A stretch of DNA of 64,000 nucleotides, taken from the NCBI RefSeq assembly GCF_013282745.1, contig NZ_CP054044.1:3348001-3412000 (forward strand), given 5' to 3'. Position 1 is the stretch's first letter. Every line of letters starts with the position of its first letter. The DNA comes from Yersinia bercovieri ATCC 43970 (GTDB lineage Bacteria > Pseudomonadota > Gammaproteobacteria > Enterobacterales > Enterobacteriaceae). This document shows, one piece after another, positions 47,528-57,384 of the stretch. The notes beneath the pieces were generated by a model. The model was not told the origin of the DNA and did not search any database. It worked only from the letters and a program-made list of their open reading frames with translations. A program made the translations under genes and the position numbers.

Positions 47528-49261
47528 ATGCAGAGAAAATCACTTCGGCAATGGATGCCAGGTTTGACCCAATTAATGGCTTATGAACGTGACTGGCTCA
47601 AACCCGATCTCAGGGCGGGGTTATCCGTGGCGGCAGTGGCACTTCCTATTGCCATTGCCTATGCCGAATTGACCGGTGTCAGTGCCGCCGTCGGCTTATA
47701 TTCATGTATTTTGCCGATGATTGCGTACGCATTTTTTGGTTCATCACGGCAATTGATTGTTGGGCCAGATGCCGCGACTTGTGCGGTGATAGCCGCCGTA
47801 GTGGCCCCTCTGGCGGCAGGGAGCAGCGAGGTTCACTGGCAGTTAACCATCATGATGACACTAATGATGGGGACATGGTGTCTGGTGGCCAGCCGCTTCA
47901 AGCTGGGGGCATTGGCTGATCTATTATCGCGCCCCATCCTGACCGGCTTACTAAATGGTGTGGCAATTACCATTATTGTCGATCAGTTGGGTAAGGTCTT
48001 TGGTTTTATGACCCGCCCGCCACAACTGATTGAGCGGGTTTTGGCGCTCCCCCATAATTTGTATAACAGCCATCTGCCCACGGTCGCCATTTCGTTGCTG
48101 ACTTTTGTGGTGCTGTATGGCGTCAAATGGTTACGACCCAACTGGCCTGCGCCGTTGCTGGCGATTGTTATCGCGACCTTCGTCTCCTGGGCTGCCAATA
48201 TGGCGCAATTTGGCGTCGCGGTGGTCGGTGGATTTGACGGCGGACTGCCGATGGTACATTGGCCTGATTTCCAACCGGGTTTGTTGCGCGACATGGTTAT
48301 TCCGGCCCTGAACCTTGCGGTGGTCAGTTTTGTTAGCATGATGCTGACTGCCCGCAGCTTTGCCGCCAAAAATGGCTATGAGGTGGATGCGGATGTAGAG
48401 CTGCGCGCCTTGGGTATTAGCAATATTGTCTCCGCGTTATCCCAAGGTTTTGCTATCAGTGGCGCCAGTACCCGCACTGCGGTGAATGATGCTAATAATG
48501 GTAAGAGCCAACTGGTGTCGATTATTGCCGCGCTGGTCATTGCGATGGTGCTGCTGTTTTTAACCCGCCCACTGCAATTTATTCCCATCGCGGCACTGGG
48601 TGTCGTGCTGATTTATGCCGCCTGGTCACTACTGGGATTTCGCAGTTTATGGCAGTTGCGGAAACGTAATACCCAGGCTTTCTATCTGGCGATTTTTACC
48701 TTTGTCAGTGTGGTATTGGTCGGGGTAATTAGTGGCATCGGTTTAGCGGTATTATTGGGTTTATTACAATTCTTACGCACCGTATTCCGCCCGACAGAGC
48801 AGCTATTAGGGGTGAATGCCGATGGTATGATTCATTCAATGCGCAGCGGAAATGGCATTAAACCTGTACCTGGGGTGATGATTTATCGTTTTAACTCACC
48901 ACTGACCTATTTTAACGTGGCCTATTTTAAGCGGCGTATTCTAAATTTGGTCGATAGCACCCCTCATCCGGCGGATTGGGTGGTCATTGATGCGGTGGCC
49001 AGTTTCACCTATGCCGACATCAGTGTTCTGGCGGCGATCGATGAGCTTAAACGTGATCTGAAACAGCGCAATATTAAGTTGATATTGGCGGGTCGACGCA
49101 CCGAACTGACCCGCTGGTTCCGTATTAATCGGCTGAAAAGTCATGACGATGACCTGATTTTGGTGCCGGATCTCTATCTGGCACTGAAGCTCATTCAGAG
49201 TAAACAGCGGGTCGCCGAGAAGCACGAATCAGCAGCTGATCCAGAGCCTGAAATCAGTTAG
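47528..49261 (+). CDS. SulP-family anion transporter with STAS domain
   Basis: A 577-residue inner-membrane transporter. Twelve to fourteen membrane segments fill residues 25-440, including the family start DLRAGLSVAAVALPIAIAYA and GLYSCILPMIAYAFFGSSRQ. A C-terminal STAS domain (about 450-560) has DWVVIDAVASFTYADISVLA. Substrates in the family include sulfate, bicarbonate and dicarboxylates; it is not close to E. coli DauA, so the substrate is left open. GGAG lies six bases before the ATG. It is inserted between yciB and yciC relative to E. coli. Confidence 0.92.
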   Translation: MQRKSLRQWMPGLTQLMAYERDWLKPDLRAGLSVAAVALPIAIAYAELTGVSAAVGLYSCILPMIAYAFFGSSRQLIVGPDAATCAVIAAVVAPLAAGSSEVHWQLTIMMTLMMGTWCLVASRFKLGALADLLSRPILTGLLNGVAITIIVDQLGKVFGFMTRPPQLIERVLALPHNLYNSHLPTVAISLLTFVVLYGVKWLRPNWPAPLLAIVIATFVSWAANMAQFGVAVVGGFDGGLPMVHWPDFQPGLLRDMVIPALNLAVVSFVSMMLTARSFAAKNGYEVDADVELRALGISNIVSALSQGFAISGASTRTAVNDANNGKSQLVSIIAALVIAMVLLFLTRPLQFIPIAALGVVLIYAAWSLLGFRSLWQLRKRNTQAFYLAIFTFVSVVLVGVISGIGLAVLLGLLQFLRTVFRPTEQLLGVNADGMIHSMRSGNGIKPVPGVMIYRFNSPLTYFNVAYFKRRILNLVDSTPHPADWVVIDAVASFTYADISVLAAIDELKRDLKQRNIKLILAGRRTELTRWFRINRLKSHDDDLILVPDLYLALKLIQSKQRVAEKHESAADPEPEIS

Positions 49262-49302
49262 CCGGTTGAGCCAGGGGCGTGTTAACAGGGGTTAAACCGT
49301 AA

Positions 49303-49325
49303 AAAAGGGCCGTAATGGCCCTTTT
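49303..49325 (+). terminator. Terminator of the SulP gene
   Basis: AAAAGGGCC-GTAAT-GGCCCTTTT is a perfect 9-bp stem about 40 bases after the stop. Confidence 0.85.
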
Positions 49326-49327
49326 GC

Positions 49328-49456
49328 AGACTGCTGACAAAGTTGATAAGCGGGGAAATGTGCCGAATGGGTCGTAACGGCGTGAGCCGTCGGAGCGCCC
49401 ATCGGTGCAGTCGCCCCGCCTGTTGCGGAGTGACAAAATAGGTTTGTCAACAACCT
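49328..49456. repeat. Miniature palindromic element, short form (about 129 bp)
   Basis: It begins CAGACTGCTGACAAA and ends TTTGTCAACAACCTC, the same ends as the long form at 4818-4980, with a different GC-rich middle (CGGCGTGAGCCGTCGGAGCG). It lies directly after a terminator, between the convergent SulP and yciC genes. Confidence 0.65.
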
Positions 49457-49484
49457 CCTTTTGTCACTTTATCTGTAGCGATAT

Positions 49485-50252
49485 TTACGCGGTAACATCT
49501 GTTGGCCGCAACAACATATATAAGCGGAACAGATAGACCAGTAACAGTGCAGAGACCAGATTGCTCAGTGCACTTAAAACAACTGTCGCAATAGGGGTTG
49601 GCAGAGCCGTTAGGTGGCTTACCAGATACAGCAAAATCAATTTGGCTGCTATCCACAACATCATGGCCGGGACAATCAACCGGACATTGGCGAAGGCCAA
49701 TTTAGTGCTGGCTTTGATTGCGGCAAAAACACCCATCTTCTCAGTGGTTACAATCACCGGCGACAACGACAGCGCGACGGCAATAACCACACCGGGCACG
49801 ATAAACATCGTCAACCCTAGCTGAATCAACAAGGTGCCGATAAACATCAGCAGCAGTAAGCGAGGCAGAATAGGGACAGAAATCCCAATCGCCTGTAGTG
49901 CACTCACCCGGCGGCCCTGAGAGACCATCGAGATTAGCGTTAACATTCCACCCACTAATAATACGTTACCGACTAATGCGGAGAAGGTTGCCGCTGCAGA
50001 GACCTTAAGCAGTACCATCTGCTGCTCAGGTGTCATTTGCGAGACTATCTCACTGATGCTGACAGTTGCCGATGAGGTAATATCGCTTTCCGTGGTATTT
50101 AACAGATTCAGTTGTTCAGTATCAGGGATAAAAGCCTGATTTAACATGACGGTAATGAACGCAGTCAGTAGGGCCAGTAACAGGATCGCTGGCAGCTGAT
50201 TACGTAAAAAGTTAAAACTGTCACGGTATAAAGTGTTAGCCGTGATAGGCAT
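49485..50252 (-). CDS. yciC: UPF0259 inner-membrane protein YciC
   Basis: A 255-residue polytopic membrane protein of unknown function, six or so transmembrane segments. [20 protein letters not shown] at the start is the family signature. AAGGAG precedes the ATG. In E. coli it sits with yciB and yciA; here it is cut off from them by the SulP gene. Divergent from ompW. Confidence 0.93.
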   Translation of the reverse strand: MPITANTLYRDSFNFLRNQLPAILLLALLTAFITVMLNQAFIPDTEQLNLLNTTESDITSSATVSISEIVSQMTPEQQMVLLKVSAAATFSALVGNVLLVGGMLTLISMVSQGRRVSALQAIGISVPILPRLLLLMFIGTLLIQLGLTMFIVPGVVIAVALSLSPVIVTTEKMGVFAAIKASTKLAFANVRLIVPAMMLWIAAKLILLYLVSHLTALPTPIATVVLSALSNLVSALLLVYLFRLYMLLRPTDVTA

Positions 50253-50726
50253 GAAAGCTCCTTGGGGTCGAAAAAATAGTGCTTAGCTAATGATTATACC
50301 TTGTTATGGCGCGCGATGGGACACTGAGATTGGCCGACGACTGATTTCTTCTAATCTAATTACCTTGACGTTATCAATAGGTAACGGTGGCAACCCATAG
50401 TGCACGCGGGCGCGATCGCAGGATGGATTATGGCTATCGCCTTCGCCTGAGCGCTCAAATTGCTGGCGATTACGATTTCACACAGACAACATCCAAGCAT
50501 GGCAGCATCCCCCGCAGTTCCATTTTTCATCCATCAAGGGCAGCACGATTTTCGCCAAAATGGCTTTTATGATCCAGATCAATTTCAATATAATTAAGGA
50601 ATTAAATAACCCTACATAAAATAGGATTTATTTAAGTTGTTGCAAAAGATGTGATCTCGAGTGGATCATAAATAATCATTTGTAGGTATATTCTGTTCGC
50701 GAATATACCTACAAATGGAATGGATA
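50253..50726. other. yciC-ompW divergent region
   Basis: A 474-bp region holding the ompW promoter and an unusually long inverted repeat at its end. A 61-codon open frame at 50387-50572 has no ribosome site and no recognisable similarity. Confidence 0.6.
50677..50717. promoter_or_regulatory. 17-bp perfect inverted repeat ending at the ompW ribosome site
   Basis: CATTTGTAGGTATATTC and GAATATACCTACAAATG pair perfectly around the loop TGTTCGC. The second arm ends nine bases before the ompW ATG and overlaps the first G of the ribosome site TGGA. As RNA it would form a strong leader stem; as DNA it would be a large operator. Confidence 0.8.
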
Positions 50727-51362
50727 ATGAAAAAAATCACTTTGGCATTGTTAGCTGTAGCAGCTCTGGCACCAACTGCGGCAAGCGCGCATCAAGCAGG
50801 CGATTATATTTTCCGGGCAGGGACAGCAACTGTCAGGCCAAATACCGGCTCTGATGACGTATTAGGTTATGGTTCCTTCAAAGCGGATAATAATACCCAA
50901 CTGGGTCTGACCTTCAGTTATCTGATTACGGATAATATCGGGGTAGAATTGCTGGCCGCCACGCCGTTTCGTCATAAAATAGGCCTCGGGCCAACCGGTG
51001 ATATTGCCGAAGTTAAGCAATTACCGCCAACCTTAATGGCGCAATACTATTTCCGCGACAAGCAAGACAAACTGCGCCCATATCTCGGTATAGGCTTAAA
51101 CTACACCACTTTCTTTGATGAAAAATTCAACAGCACCGGTACTGCTGCGGGTCTAACCGACCTGAGCGTGAAAGATTCATGGGGTATTGCCGGTCAAGCC
51201 GGTATGGACTACATGGTCAGTGAAAACTGGATGCTAAATATGTCCGTCTGGTGGATGAATATCGAGTCAGACGTGAAATTCAAAGCGGGTGGGGTAGAGC
51301 AGAGTATTAGCACTCGTCTTGATCCATGGGTGTTTATGTTTGGCGCGGGTTACCGTTTCTAA
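50727..51362 (+). CDS. ompW: Outer-membrane protein OmpW
   Basis: A 211-residue eight-stranded outer-membrane barrel with a hydrophobic lateral channel; receptor for colicin S4 in E. coli and responsive to oxygen, salt and iron. A signal peptide is visible (MKKITLALLAVAALAPTAAS, cleavage after ASA near residue 22). HQAGDYIFRAGTATVRPN and NIGVELLAATPFRHKIG are family signatures, and the protein ends in FGAGYRF with terminal Phe. The ATG of MKKITLA is chosen; an in-frame ATG four codons earlier lies in the inverted repeat. Confidence 0.96.
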   Translation: MKKITLALLAVAALAPTAASAHQAGDYIFRAGTATVRPNTGSDDVLGYGSFKADNNTQLGLTFSYLITDNIGVELLAATPFRHKIGLGPTGDIAEVKQLPPTLMAQYYFRDKQDKLRPYLGIGLNYTTFFDEKFNSTGTAAGLTDLSVKDSWGIAGQAGMDYMVSENWMLNMSVWWMNIESDVKFKAGGVEQSISTRLDPWVFMFGAGYRF

Positions 51363-51374
51363 TTACCCTTCGTC

Positions 51375-51682
<308 letters not shown>

Positions 51683-51734
51683 TGCAGAGGGGGCTTTGCA
51701 ATGGAGGCGCAGAGATGCGCCTCCAAACATAACA

Positions 51735-52049
51735 CTAGCGGATCAGCATTTGATCACTGACAGATTTCACCCCGGGTACGGAGCGGGTGATCTGCACCGC
51801 ACGGTTTGCATCCTGACGTGAGCTAACGAAGCCACTCAACTGAACCCGCCCTTTGAACGTTTCAACACTGATCTCAGTCGATTTTAAATTCTTCTCACCT
51901 AGCAGTGCGGACTTAACCTTAGTGGTGACGACGGTGTCATCAATATAACCACCGGTTCCTTCTGATTTTGCTGTTGGCGCACAAGCTGATACGGCCATTG
52001 CCATAATAACCGCAATGCATAAGGCTGAAAGGGTCTTAAAAAGCTTCAT
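51735..52049 (-). CDS. BON-domain lipoprotein (OsmY-like)
   Basis: A 104-residue exported protein. The signal peptide ends in a lipobox VSAC (Cys near residue 23), so it is a predicted lipoprotein. The rest is a single BON domain (VVTTKVKSALLGEKNLKSTE, then VQLSGFVSSRQDANRAVQIT and PGVKSVSDQMLIR). BON domains bind phospholipid or support envelope integrity under osmotic stress. GGAGAG precedes the ATG. It stands where E. coli has yciEFG. Confidence 0.9.
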   Translation of the reverse strand: MKLFKTLSALCIAVIMAMAVSACAPTAKSEGTGGYIDDTVVTTKVKSALLGEKNLKSTEISVETFKGRVQLSGFVSSRQDANRAVQITRSVPGVKSVSDQMLIR

Positions 52050-52313
52050 AAATGACTCTCCATGTTATTGATGTCACAAGGGGGACTGGGTTAAACACTA
52101 AACACTGATTCAATGTGGCATTAATGCATACTTTACACAGTGCTATAGCCCATACAGGGCACCATAAATGTAAAAAAATGCTTAGTGTGTTACATGATTA
52201 TTAGTGATGGATGGCTTTTATTCAAATTCACGGTGAATTTGAAGTGAGGAAGACATTGAAAAAAGAGAGTAAAGCGCCGGAGCTGAGCAAGCCATCAGGC
52301 GCTTATTGGCTAA

Positions 52314-53120
52314 TTAACGACGTGTTGCGGCTTTCATCTCAGTCACAAAACGGGTCAGTTGTGCCAGCATCACTGCGGGCTGCGAGACATTGTTTTCAAT
52401 GATTTTTACAATTGCGGAACCTGAAATAGCGCCTGCCGCCCCTGCCGCTAAACTGCTTTTCACCTGTTCAGGTTCTGAAATGCCAAAACCTTGCAGTGCG
52501 GGTGCGGCATGATACTCCCGCAATGTATCGATCAGATGATTCAGCGGTAGATGGCCGTGATTCTCCGCCCCCGTCACACCCGCGCGGGAGAGCAGATAGG
52601 TATAGCCACGGCCATGGGAGGCAATTTCCCGCAGCAAATCATCATCTGCGTTCGGTGGACAGATAAAGATCGGCGCAATGTTGTGGCGTAGTGCCGCCGC
52701 GCGGAAGGGGGCTGACTCTTCAAATGGCACGTCGGCGATCAGCACCGAGTCCACCCCCACCTCAGCGCAACGTTGATAGAAATTATCAATTCCGTTGTGG
52801 AATACCAAGTTCGCATACATCAGCAGGCCAATTGGGATCGCCGGATGTTTTTTGCGAATTTCCGCCAGCATCTCAAAACAGATAGCCGGTGTGACCCCGG
52901 CGGCAAAGGCACGTAGCGCGGCATTTTGAATCGTCGGGCCATCGGCCAGCGGGTCAGAGAAAGGGATGCCCAACTCCAACGCATCGGCACCGGCAGCAAT
53001 CAAGGTGTCAATAATCTCTAACGATAGCGCGGGTGAGGGATCGCCTAACTGTACAAAAGGTACAAACGCCCCCTCTTTTTTGGCGGCTAATTGTTGAAAA
53101 AGCTGTTGATAACGCTCCAT
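52314..53120 (-). CDS. trpA: Tryptophan synthase alpha subunit
   Basis: A 268-residue TIM-barrel enzyme that splits indole-3-glycerol phosphate to indole and glyceraldehyde 3-phosphate. The catalytic Glu lies in [18 protein letters not shown] near residue 49 and Asp60 within the same segment. The phosphate-binding loops are [10 protein letters not shown] and [11 protein letters not shown]. Its ATG shares one base with the trpB stop (TAATG), giving translational coupling. Last gene of trpLEGDCBA. Confidence 0.98.
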   Translation of the reverse strand: MERYQQLFQQLAAKKEGAFVPFVQLGDPSPALSLEIIDTLIAAGADALELGIPFSDPLADGPTIQNAALRAFAAGVTPAICFEMLAEIRKKHPAIPIGLLMYANLVFHNGIDNFYQRCAEVGVDSVLIADVPFEESAPFRAAALRHNIAPIFICPPNADDDLLREIASHGRGYTYLLSRAGVTGAENHGHLPLNHLIDTLREYHAAPALQGFGISEPEQVKSSLAAGAAGAISGSAIVKIIENNVSQPAVMLAQLTRFVTEMKAATRR

Positions 53121-54310
53121 TAAATCTCTCCCCGAGCTTTCAGAATATCGTGAACGGTGAAAATATCTTTATCACCACGACCGGACAGATTGACCACCAA
53201 TATCTGCTCTTTCTCCGGCGACGCTTTAATCATTTTCAAGGCATGGGCCAGCGCATGGGAGGACTCCAACGCGGGGATGATCCCCTCTTGGCATGACAGT
53301 GCTTTAAAGGCGTCCAGCGCTTCATCATCGGTCACCGAAACATAATCGGCGCGACCGATGCTGTTCAAATAGGCATGTTGTGGCCCGACCGATGGGAAAT
53401 CCAGCCCGGCAGAGATGGAGTAAGACTCTTCGATTTGACCATCACTGGTCTGCATCATTGGCGATTTCATACCGAAGTAGATGCCCACTTTACCGTGCTT
53501 AAGTGGTGCGCCATGTTGACCGGTTTCGATGCCAAGTCCTGCGGGTTCGACCCCAATTAACCCCACGTTCGGCTCATCAATAAAGTCAGCAAACATGCCG
53601 ATGGCGTTGGAGCCGCCCCCGACACACGCCAGTACGGCATCGGGCAGACGGCCTTCGCGGGCTAACATCTGCGCTTTGGTCTCTTCGCCAATCATACGTT
53701 GGAACTCACGCACAATGGTCGGGTAAGGGTGCGGGCCTGCGGCCGTTCCCAGCATATAGTGAGCCGTTTCGTAGCTACCAGACCAGTCGCGCAGCGCTTC
53801 GTTACAAGCATCTTTCAGTGTTGACGATCCACTGTGCACCGGGATCACTTCGGCCCCCATCAGGCGCATCCGGAACACGTTCGGTGACTGACGCTCAATG
53901 TCTTTCGCCCCCATGTAGATGCGGCACTTCAAGCCCAGCAGGGCGCAAGCCAGTGCTGACGCCACGCCATGTTGACCGGCCCCAGTTTCAGCAATGATTT
54001 CAGTCTTACCCATACGTTTTGCTAATAAAGCTTGCCCCAAAACCTGATTGGTTTTGTGCGCGCCGCCGTGTAGCAAGTCTTCACGTTTCAGATATAACTT
54101 GGTTTTCGTCCCTGCGGTCAGGTTTTGACATAGCGTTAGCGCTGTCGGGCGACCGGCGTAGTTCTTCAACAAATCCTGAAATGCCGCCTGAAATTCAGGG
54201 TCCAGTTGAGCGCTGACAAAAGCCTCTTCCAGTTGCTTCAGTGCTGGCATCAGGATCTGTGGCACATACATGCCACCGAACTCGCCAAAATAGGGATTAA
54301 GTGTGGTCAT
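53120..54310 (-). CDS. trpB: Tryptophan synthase beta subunit
   Basis: A 396-residue PLP enzyme that joins indole with serine to make tryptophan. The PLP Lys is in [17 protein letters not shown] near residue 87. The catalytic Glu is in [13 protein letters not shown] near 109, and the Gly-rich PLP phosphate loop is [10 protein letters not shown] near 235. Partners with TrpA to channel indole. Preceded by 59 bases after trpC with AAAGGAC before the ATG. Confidence 0.99.
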   Translation of the reverse strand: MTTLNPYFGEFGGMYVPQILMPALKQLEEAFVSAQLDPEFQAAFQDLLKNYAGRPTALTLCQNLTAGTKTKLYLKREDLLHGGAHKTNQVLGQALLAKRMGKTEIIAETGAGQHGVASALACALLGLKCRIYMGAKDIERQSPNVFRMRLMGAEVIPVHSGSSTLKDACNEALRDWSGSYETAHYMLGTAAGPHPYPTIVREFQRMIGEETKAQMLAREGRLPDAVLACVGGGSNAIGMFADFIDEPNVGLIGVEPAGLGIETGQHGAPLKHGKVGIYFGMKSPMMQTSDGQIEESYSISAGLDFPSVGPQHAYLNSIGRADYVSVTDDEALDAFKALSCQEGIIPALESSHALAHALKMIKASPEKEQILVVNLSGRGDKDIFTVHDILKARGEI

Positions 54311-54369
54311 TTTTTGTCCTTTCTAGGATTAACCAATATATGGCTATCAATGTGTGGCTATAAATGAAA

Positions 54370-55731
54370 TCAATAAGTCCGCAATGCATTGAATGCAGCG
54401 GTGATCAACTGTGGATCTTTAATGCCGGGGGCGCTTTCGACACCGGAGTTGAAATCCAGTCCCGCGCAGCCAAGTTGTGCCGCGGCCGCACAGTTGTCGG
54501 CACTCAAACCACCGGCCAGCAGGACGTTATCCAGTGACTCGCCGGCCAACAGTGACCAGTCAAAATGTTGGCCGCTGCCACCCTGACCATTATCCAGGAC
54601 ATAACGTTCGACATGCTGCAAGTTGCGGGCAGGCAGGGTGTCGCTGACACTCAGCGCCTTCCAGATCTGGCAATTGGCAGGTAAAACTTGACGTAATTGA
54701 TCGATATAAGTTTGATCTTCTTGCCCATGCAACTGCACGGCCGCCAGTGCTAAGCGCTCGGCGATGGGTTGGATGGTCTCTATTTGGGCATCACGGAACA
54801 CGCCAACGTATTTCAGCGGCGCGCCACTGATCACCACTCGGGCCTGAGCAATATCCACATTGCGCGGTGAGCTGCCAACAAAAATCAACCCGCCATACAG
54901 GGCGCCGGCGTGATAGGCGGCAGCGGCATCTTGAGCGCGAGTCAGGCCACACACTTTATTTTCACCCACTAATACGCGGCGCACAGCGGCATGGAGGTTG
55001 GCTTCAGACATCAGCGCGCTGCCAATCAGGAAGCCGTGGGCAACCTCGCTCAATTCGCGCACCTGGCGGTAATCGTTGATACCCGATTCGCTGATGATAG
55101 TTACACCGGCGGGCAGGCGCGGTGCCAGTTCACGGGTGCGATTTAAGTCGATGGAGAGATCACGTAAATCACGGTTATTGATGCCCACCACTTTGGCACC
55201 TAATGCAATGGCGCGCTCCAGCTCTTCGGCATTGCTGGCCTCCGTCAACACGCCCATCTTCAGGCTATGTGCTAGCGCGGCCAGTTGGCGATAGCTGTCA
55301 TCATCCAGCACCGATAACATCAGTAAGATGGCATCCGCCTGATAAAAACGGGCCAGTTGTACCTGATAGGCGTCGATAATAAAGTCTTTGCACAACACCG
55401 GCTGCGTCACGACTGCACTGACTTGCGGCAAGAAATCAAAGCTGCCCTGAAAGTACTTTTCGTCAGTTAATACCGAGATAGCCGAAGCATAATCCCGATA
55501 AACCGCCGCAATGTCGGCTGGATTAAAATTATCGCGGATGACGCCCTTGGAGGGGGATGCCTTTTTACACTCCAGGATAAACACGCTCTTATTGCTTTGC
55601 AGTGCTTGATAAAAGTCGCGCTGGCTCGGGGTAATTTCGTGTTGAAAACGGGCCAGCGGCTGTTGCACTTTCCGCGCGGCAACCCAGACTTCCTTATCGC
55701 GCACTATGCTGTGAAGTACGGTTTCCTGCAT
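54370..55731 (-). CDS. trpC: Bifunctional IGP synthase / PRA isomerase TrpC(F)
   Basis: A 453-residue fusion. The N-terminal domain is indole-3-glycerol phosphate synthase (FILECKKASPSKGVIRDNFN, then LCKDFIID, LLMLSVLDDD, TEASNAEEL and ISESGIND). The C-terminal domain from about residue 255 is phosphoribosylanthranilate isomerase (KVCGLTRAQDAAAA, AVQLHGQED, LAGGLSADN and LDFNSGVE). This fusion is standard in enterics. The start lies directly after the trpD stop, with AAGGAG before two adjacent ATGs; the second is chosen by spacing and length. Confidence 0.98.
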   Translation of the reverse strand: MQETVLHSIVRDKEVWVAARKVQQPLARFQHEITPSQRDFYQALQSNKSVFILECKKASPSKGVIRDNFNPADIAAVYRDYASAISVLTDEKYFQGSFDFLPQVSAVVTQPVLCKDFIIDAYQVQLARFYQADAILLMLSVLDDDSYRQLAALAHSLKMGVLTEASNAEELERAIALGAKVVGINNRDLRDLSIDLNRTRELAPRLPAGVTIISESGINDYRQVRELSEVAHGFLIGSALMSEANLHAAVRRVLVGENKVCGLTRAQDAAAAYHAGALYGGLIFVGSSPRNVDIAQARVVISGAPLKYVGVFRDAQIETIQPIAERLALAAVQLHGQEDQTYIDQLRQVLPANCQIWKALSVSDTLPARNLQHVERYVLDNGQGGSGQHFDWSLLAGESLDNVLLAGGLSADNCAAAAQLGCAGLDFNSGVESAPGIKDPQLITAAFNALRTY

Positions 55732-55734
55732 CAT

Positions 55735-56733
55735 CTATCTCCTTGCTGCCAGAGCAGTAACACGATCAAATGCCTGACCGCTGTGAATCATTTCCAATGC
55801 TTGCTGCGCGTTATGACGCAAATTTTCCTGGCCATGTAATTTCAGCAATAACGCCACGTTAGCGGCGACGGCTGCGGCCTGTGCCGCTTCGCCTTTACCT
55901 TGTAACAAGCGTGCTAAAATGTCACGGTTTTCTTCCGGCGCGCCACCTTGTAGCGCACTTAGTGGGTAGCGGCCCAGACCAAAATCTTCTGGCGCTACCT
56001 CATAACTTTCGATATTGCCGTTATTCAGCTCTGCGACCTGTGTTGGAGCATGGATCGCCACTTCATCCATCCCTCCACCATGCACCACTGCGGCACGTTG
56101 ATAGCCCAGCACTTTGAGTGTCTGTGCGATGGGCAACACCAACTCAGGGCTGTAGACACCAATCAGCGCCAGTGGCGGACGGGCCGGGTTTATCAATGGC
56201 CCCAGCACATTAAACAGGGTGCGGGTTTTCAACTGTTGGCGCACTGGCATCGCATGACGAAAACCGCTGTGATACTGCGGCGCAAACAGGAAACAGACCC
56301 CTAACTCATCCAAGGCGAGTCGTGACTGCTCGGCGCTCATATCCAGACGAATACCAAAGGCGGCCAGTAAATCGGATGAGCCAGAGCGGCTGGAGACACT
56401 GCGGTTGCCGTGTTTCGCCACTTTTACCCCACAACTGGCGGCCACAAAGGCGCTGGCGGTGGAGATATTAATGCTGTTGGTGCCATCGCCGCCGGTGCCG
56501 ACGATATCCGCGAACAGGTAGTCAGGGCGCGGGAAGGGTTGTGCATCCGCTAACAGCGCTTGTGCCGCACCGGCGATTTCATCCGGTGTTTCACCCCGCA
56601 CTTTCATGCTGATCAAGGCTGCCGCCAGTTGGCTGGCTTCCAGTTCACCGCGCACGATAGCGGCAAACAGCTGTTGGCTCTGTTGCTGGCTCAATGACTC
56701 GGCGCGGAATAATTTTTCTAATAATATTTGCAT
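55735..56733 (-). CDS. trpD: Anthranilate phosphoribosyltransferase
   Basis: A 332-residue stand-alone enzyme that transfers phosphoribosyl to anthranilate. The PRPP-binding motif is [17 protein letters not shown] near residue 78, with [20 protein letters not shown] after it. In E. coli this domain is fused to TrpG; here the two are separate genes 43 bases apart. Two adjacent ATG codons follow AAGGA; the second has better spacing. Confidence 0.97.
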   Translation of the reverse strand: MQILLEKLFRAESLSQQQSQQLFAAIVRGELEASQLAAALISMKVRGETPDEIAGAAQALLADAQPFPRPDYLFADIVGTGGDGTNSINISTASAFVAASCGVKVAKHGNRSVSSRSGSSDLLAAFGIRLDMSAEQSRLALDELGVCFLFAPQYHSGFRHAMPVRQQLKTRTLFNVLGPLINPARPPLALIGVYSPELVLPIAQTLKVLGYQRAAVVHGGGMDEVAIHAPTQVAELNNGNIESYEVAPEDFGLGRYPLSALQGGAPEENRDILARLLQGKGEAAQAAAVAANVALLLKLHGQENLRHNAQQALEMIHSGQAFDRVTALAARR

Positions 56734-56778
56734 CATAAATTCCTTAAATATTCTATCCCCAAAGCACCTGGCGTGCTG

Positions 56779-57384
56779 CTAACGCCGCGGTGGCTTCAAA
56801 TCCGCAGGGGATAAGACCCAGGCCAGTGTCTGTTCCAACAAACGAGCGCCCTGAGTGGTTAAAATCGATTCCGGATGGAATTGATAGCCACAAACACGGT
56901 GAGCATCATGACGCACCGCCATGACCATCTCGCCGAAACGGGCGTTAACGGTTAATTCTGTGGGGATATTGCTACCGACCAATGAGTGATAGCGGGCCAC
57001 CGGCAAGGGGTTGGGCATACCAGCGAACATACCTTGCCCATCGTGATCAATGGCCGAGGCTTTGCCATGCAATATTTCGCCAGCCTGGCCGACATGGCCA
57101 CCATAGGCCTCAATGATGGCTTGATGACCAAGACAGATGCCGATAATGGGTAACTGACCGCGCAAGCGCTGCAATAACTCGGGCATGCAACCGGCTTGAG
57201 CGGGGGTGCCGGGGCCGGGTGACAGCATCAGCACCGGCTGTTCCAACTGCTGCAAGCGCTCAATAATAGTGTCAGCGGCAATCTGATTGCGGTAAATCAC
57301 CACGCGATGACCACTGGCGCGCAGTTGGTCCACCAGGTTGTAGGTAAAGGAGTCGATATTATCGAGCAGTAAGAGATCAGCCAT
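56779..57384 (-). CDS. trpG: Anthranilate synthase component II (glutamine amidotransferase)
   Basis: A 201-residue class I glutamine amidotransferase that supplies ammonia to TrpE. The catalytic triad is visible: Cys in [12 protein letters not shown] near residue 85 and His-x-Glu in [10 protein letters not shown] near 170. Its ATG overlaps the trpE stop by one base (TGATG). Unfused to TrpD, unlike E. coli and Salmonella. Confidence 0.98.
   Translation of the reverse strand: MADLLLLDNIDSFTYNLVDQLRASGHRVVIYRNQIAADTIIERLQQLEQPVLMLSPGPGTPAQAGCMPELLQRLRGQLPIIGICLGHQAIIEAYGGHVGQAGEILHGKASAIDHDGQGMFAGMPNPLPVARYHSLVGSNIPTELTVNARFGEMVMAVRHDAHRVCGYQFHPESILTTQGARLLEQTLAWVLSPADLKPPRR

Noticed and set aside
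50387..50572. 61-codon frame upstream of ompW
   Set aside because: No ribosome site and no recognisable similarity; lies in a control region.
53529..53726. Long open frames antisense to the trp genes
   Set aside because: Arise from codon bias of the real trp genes; no start signals.
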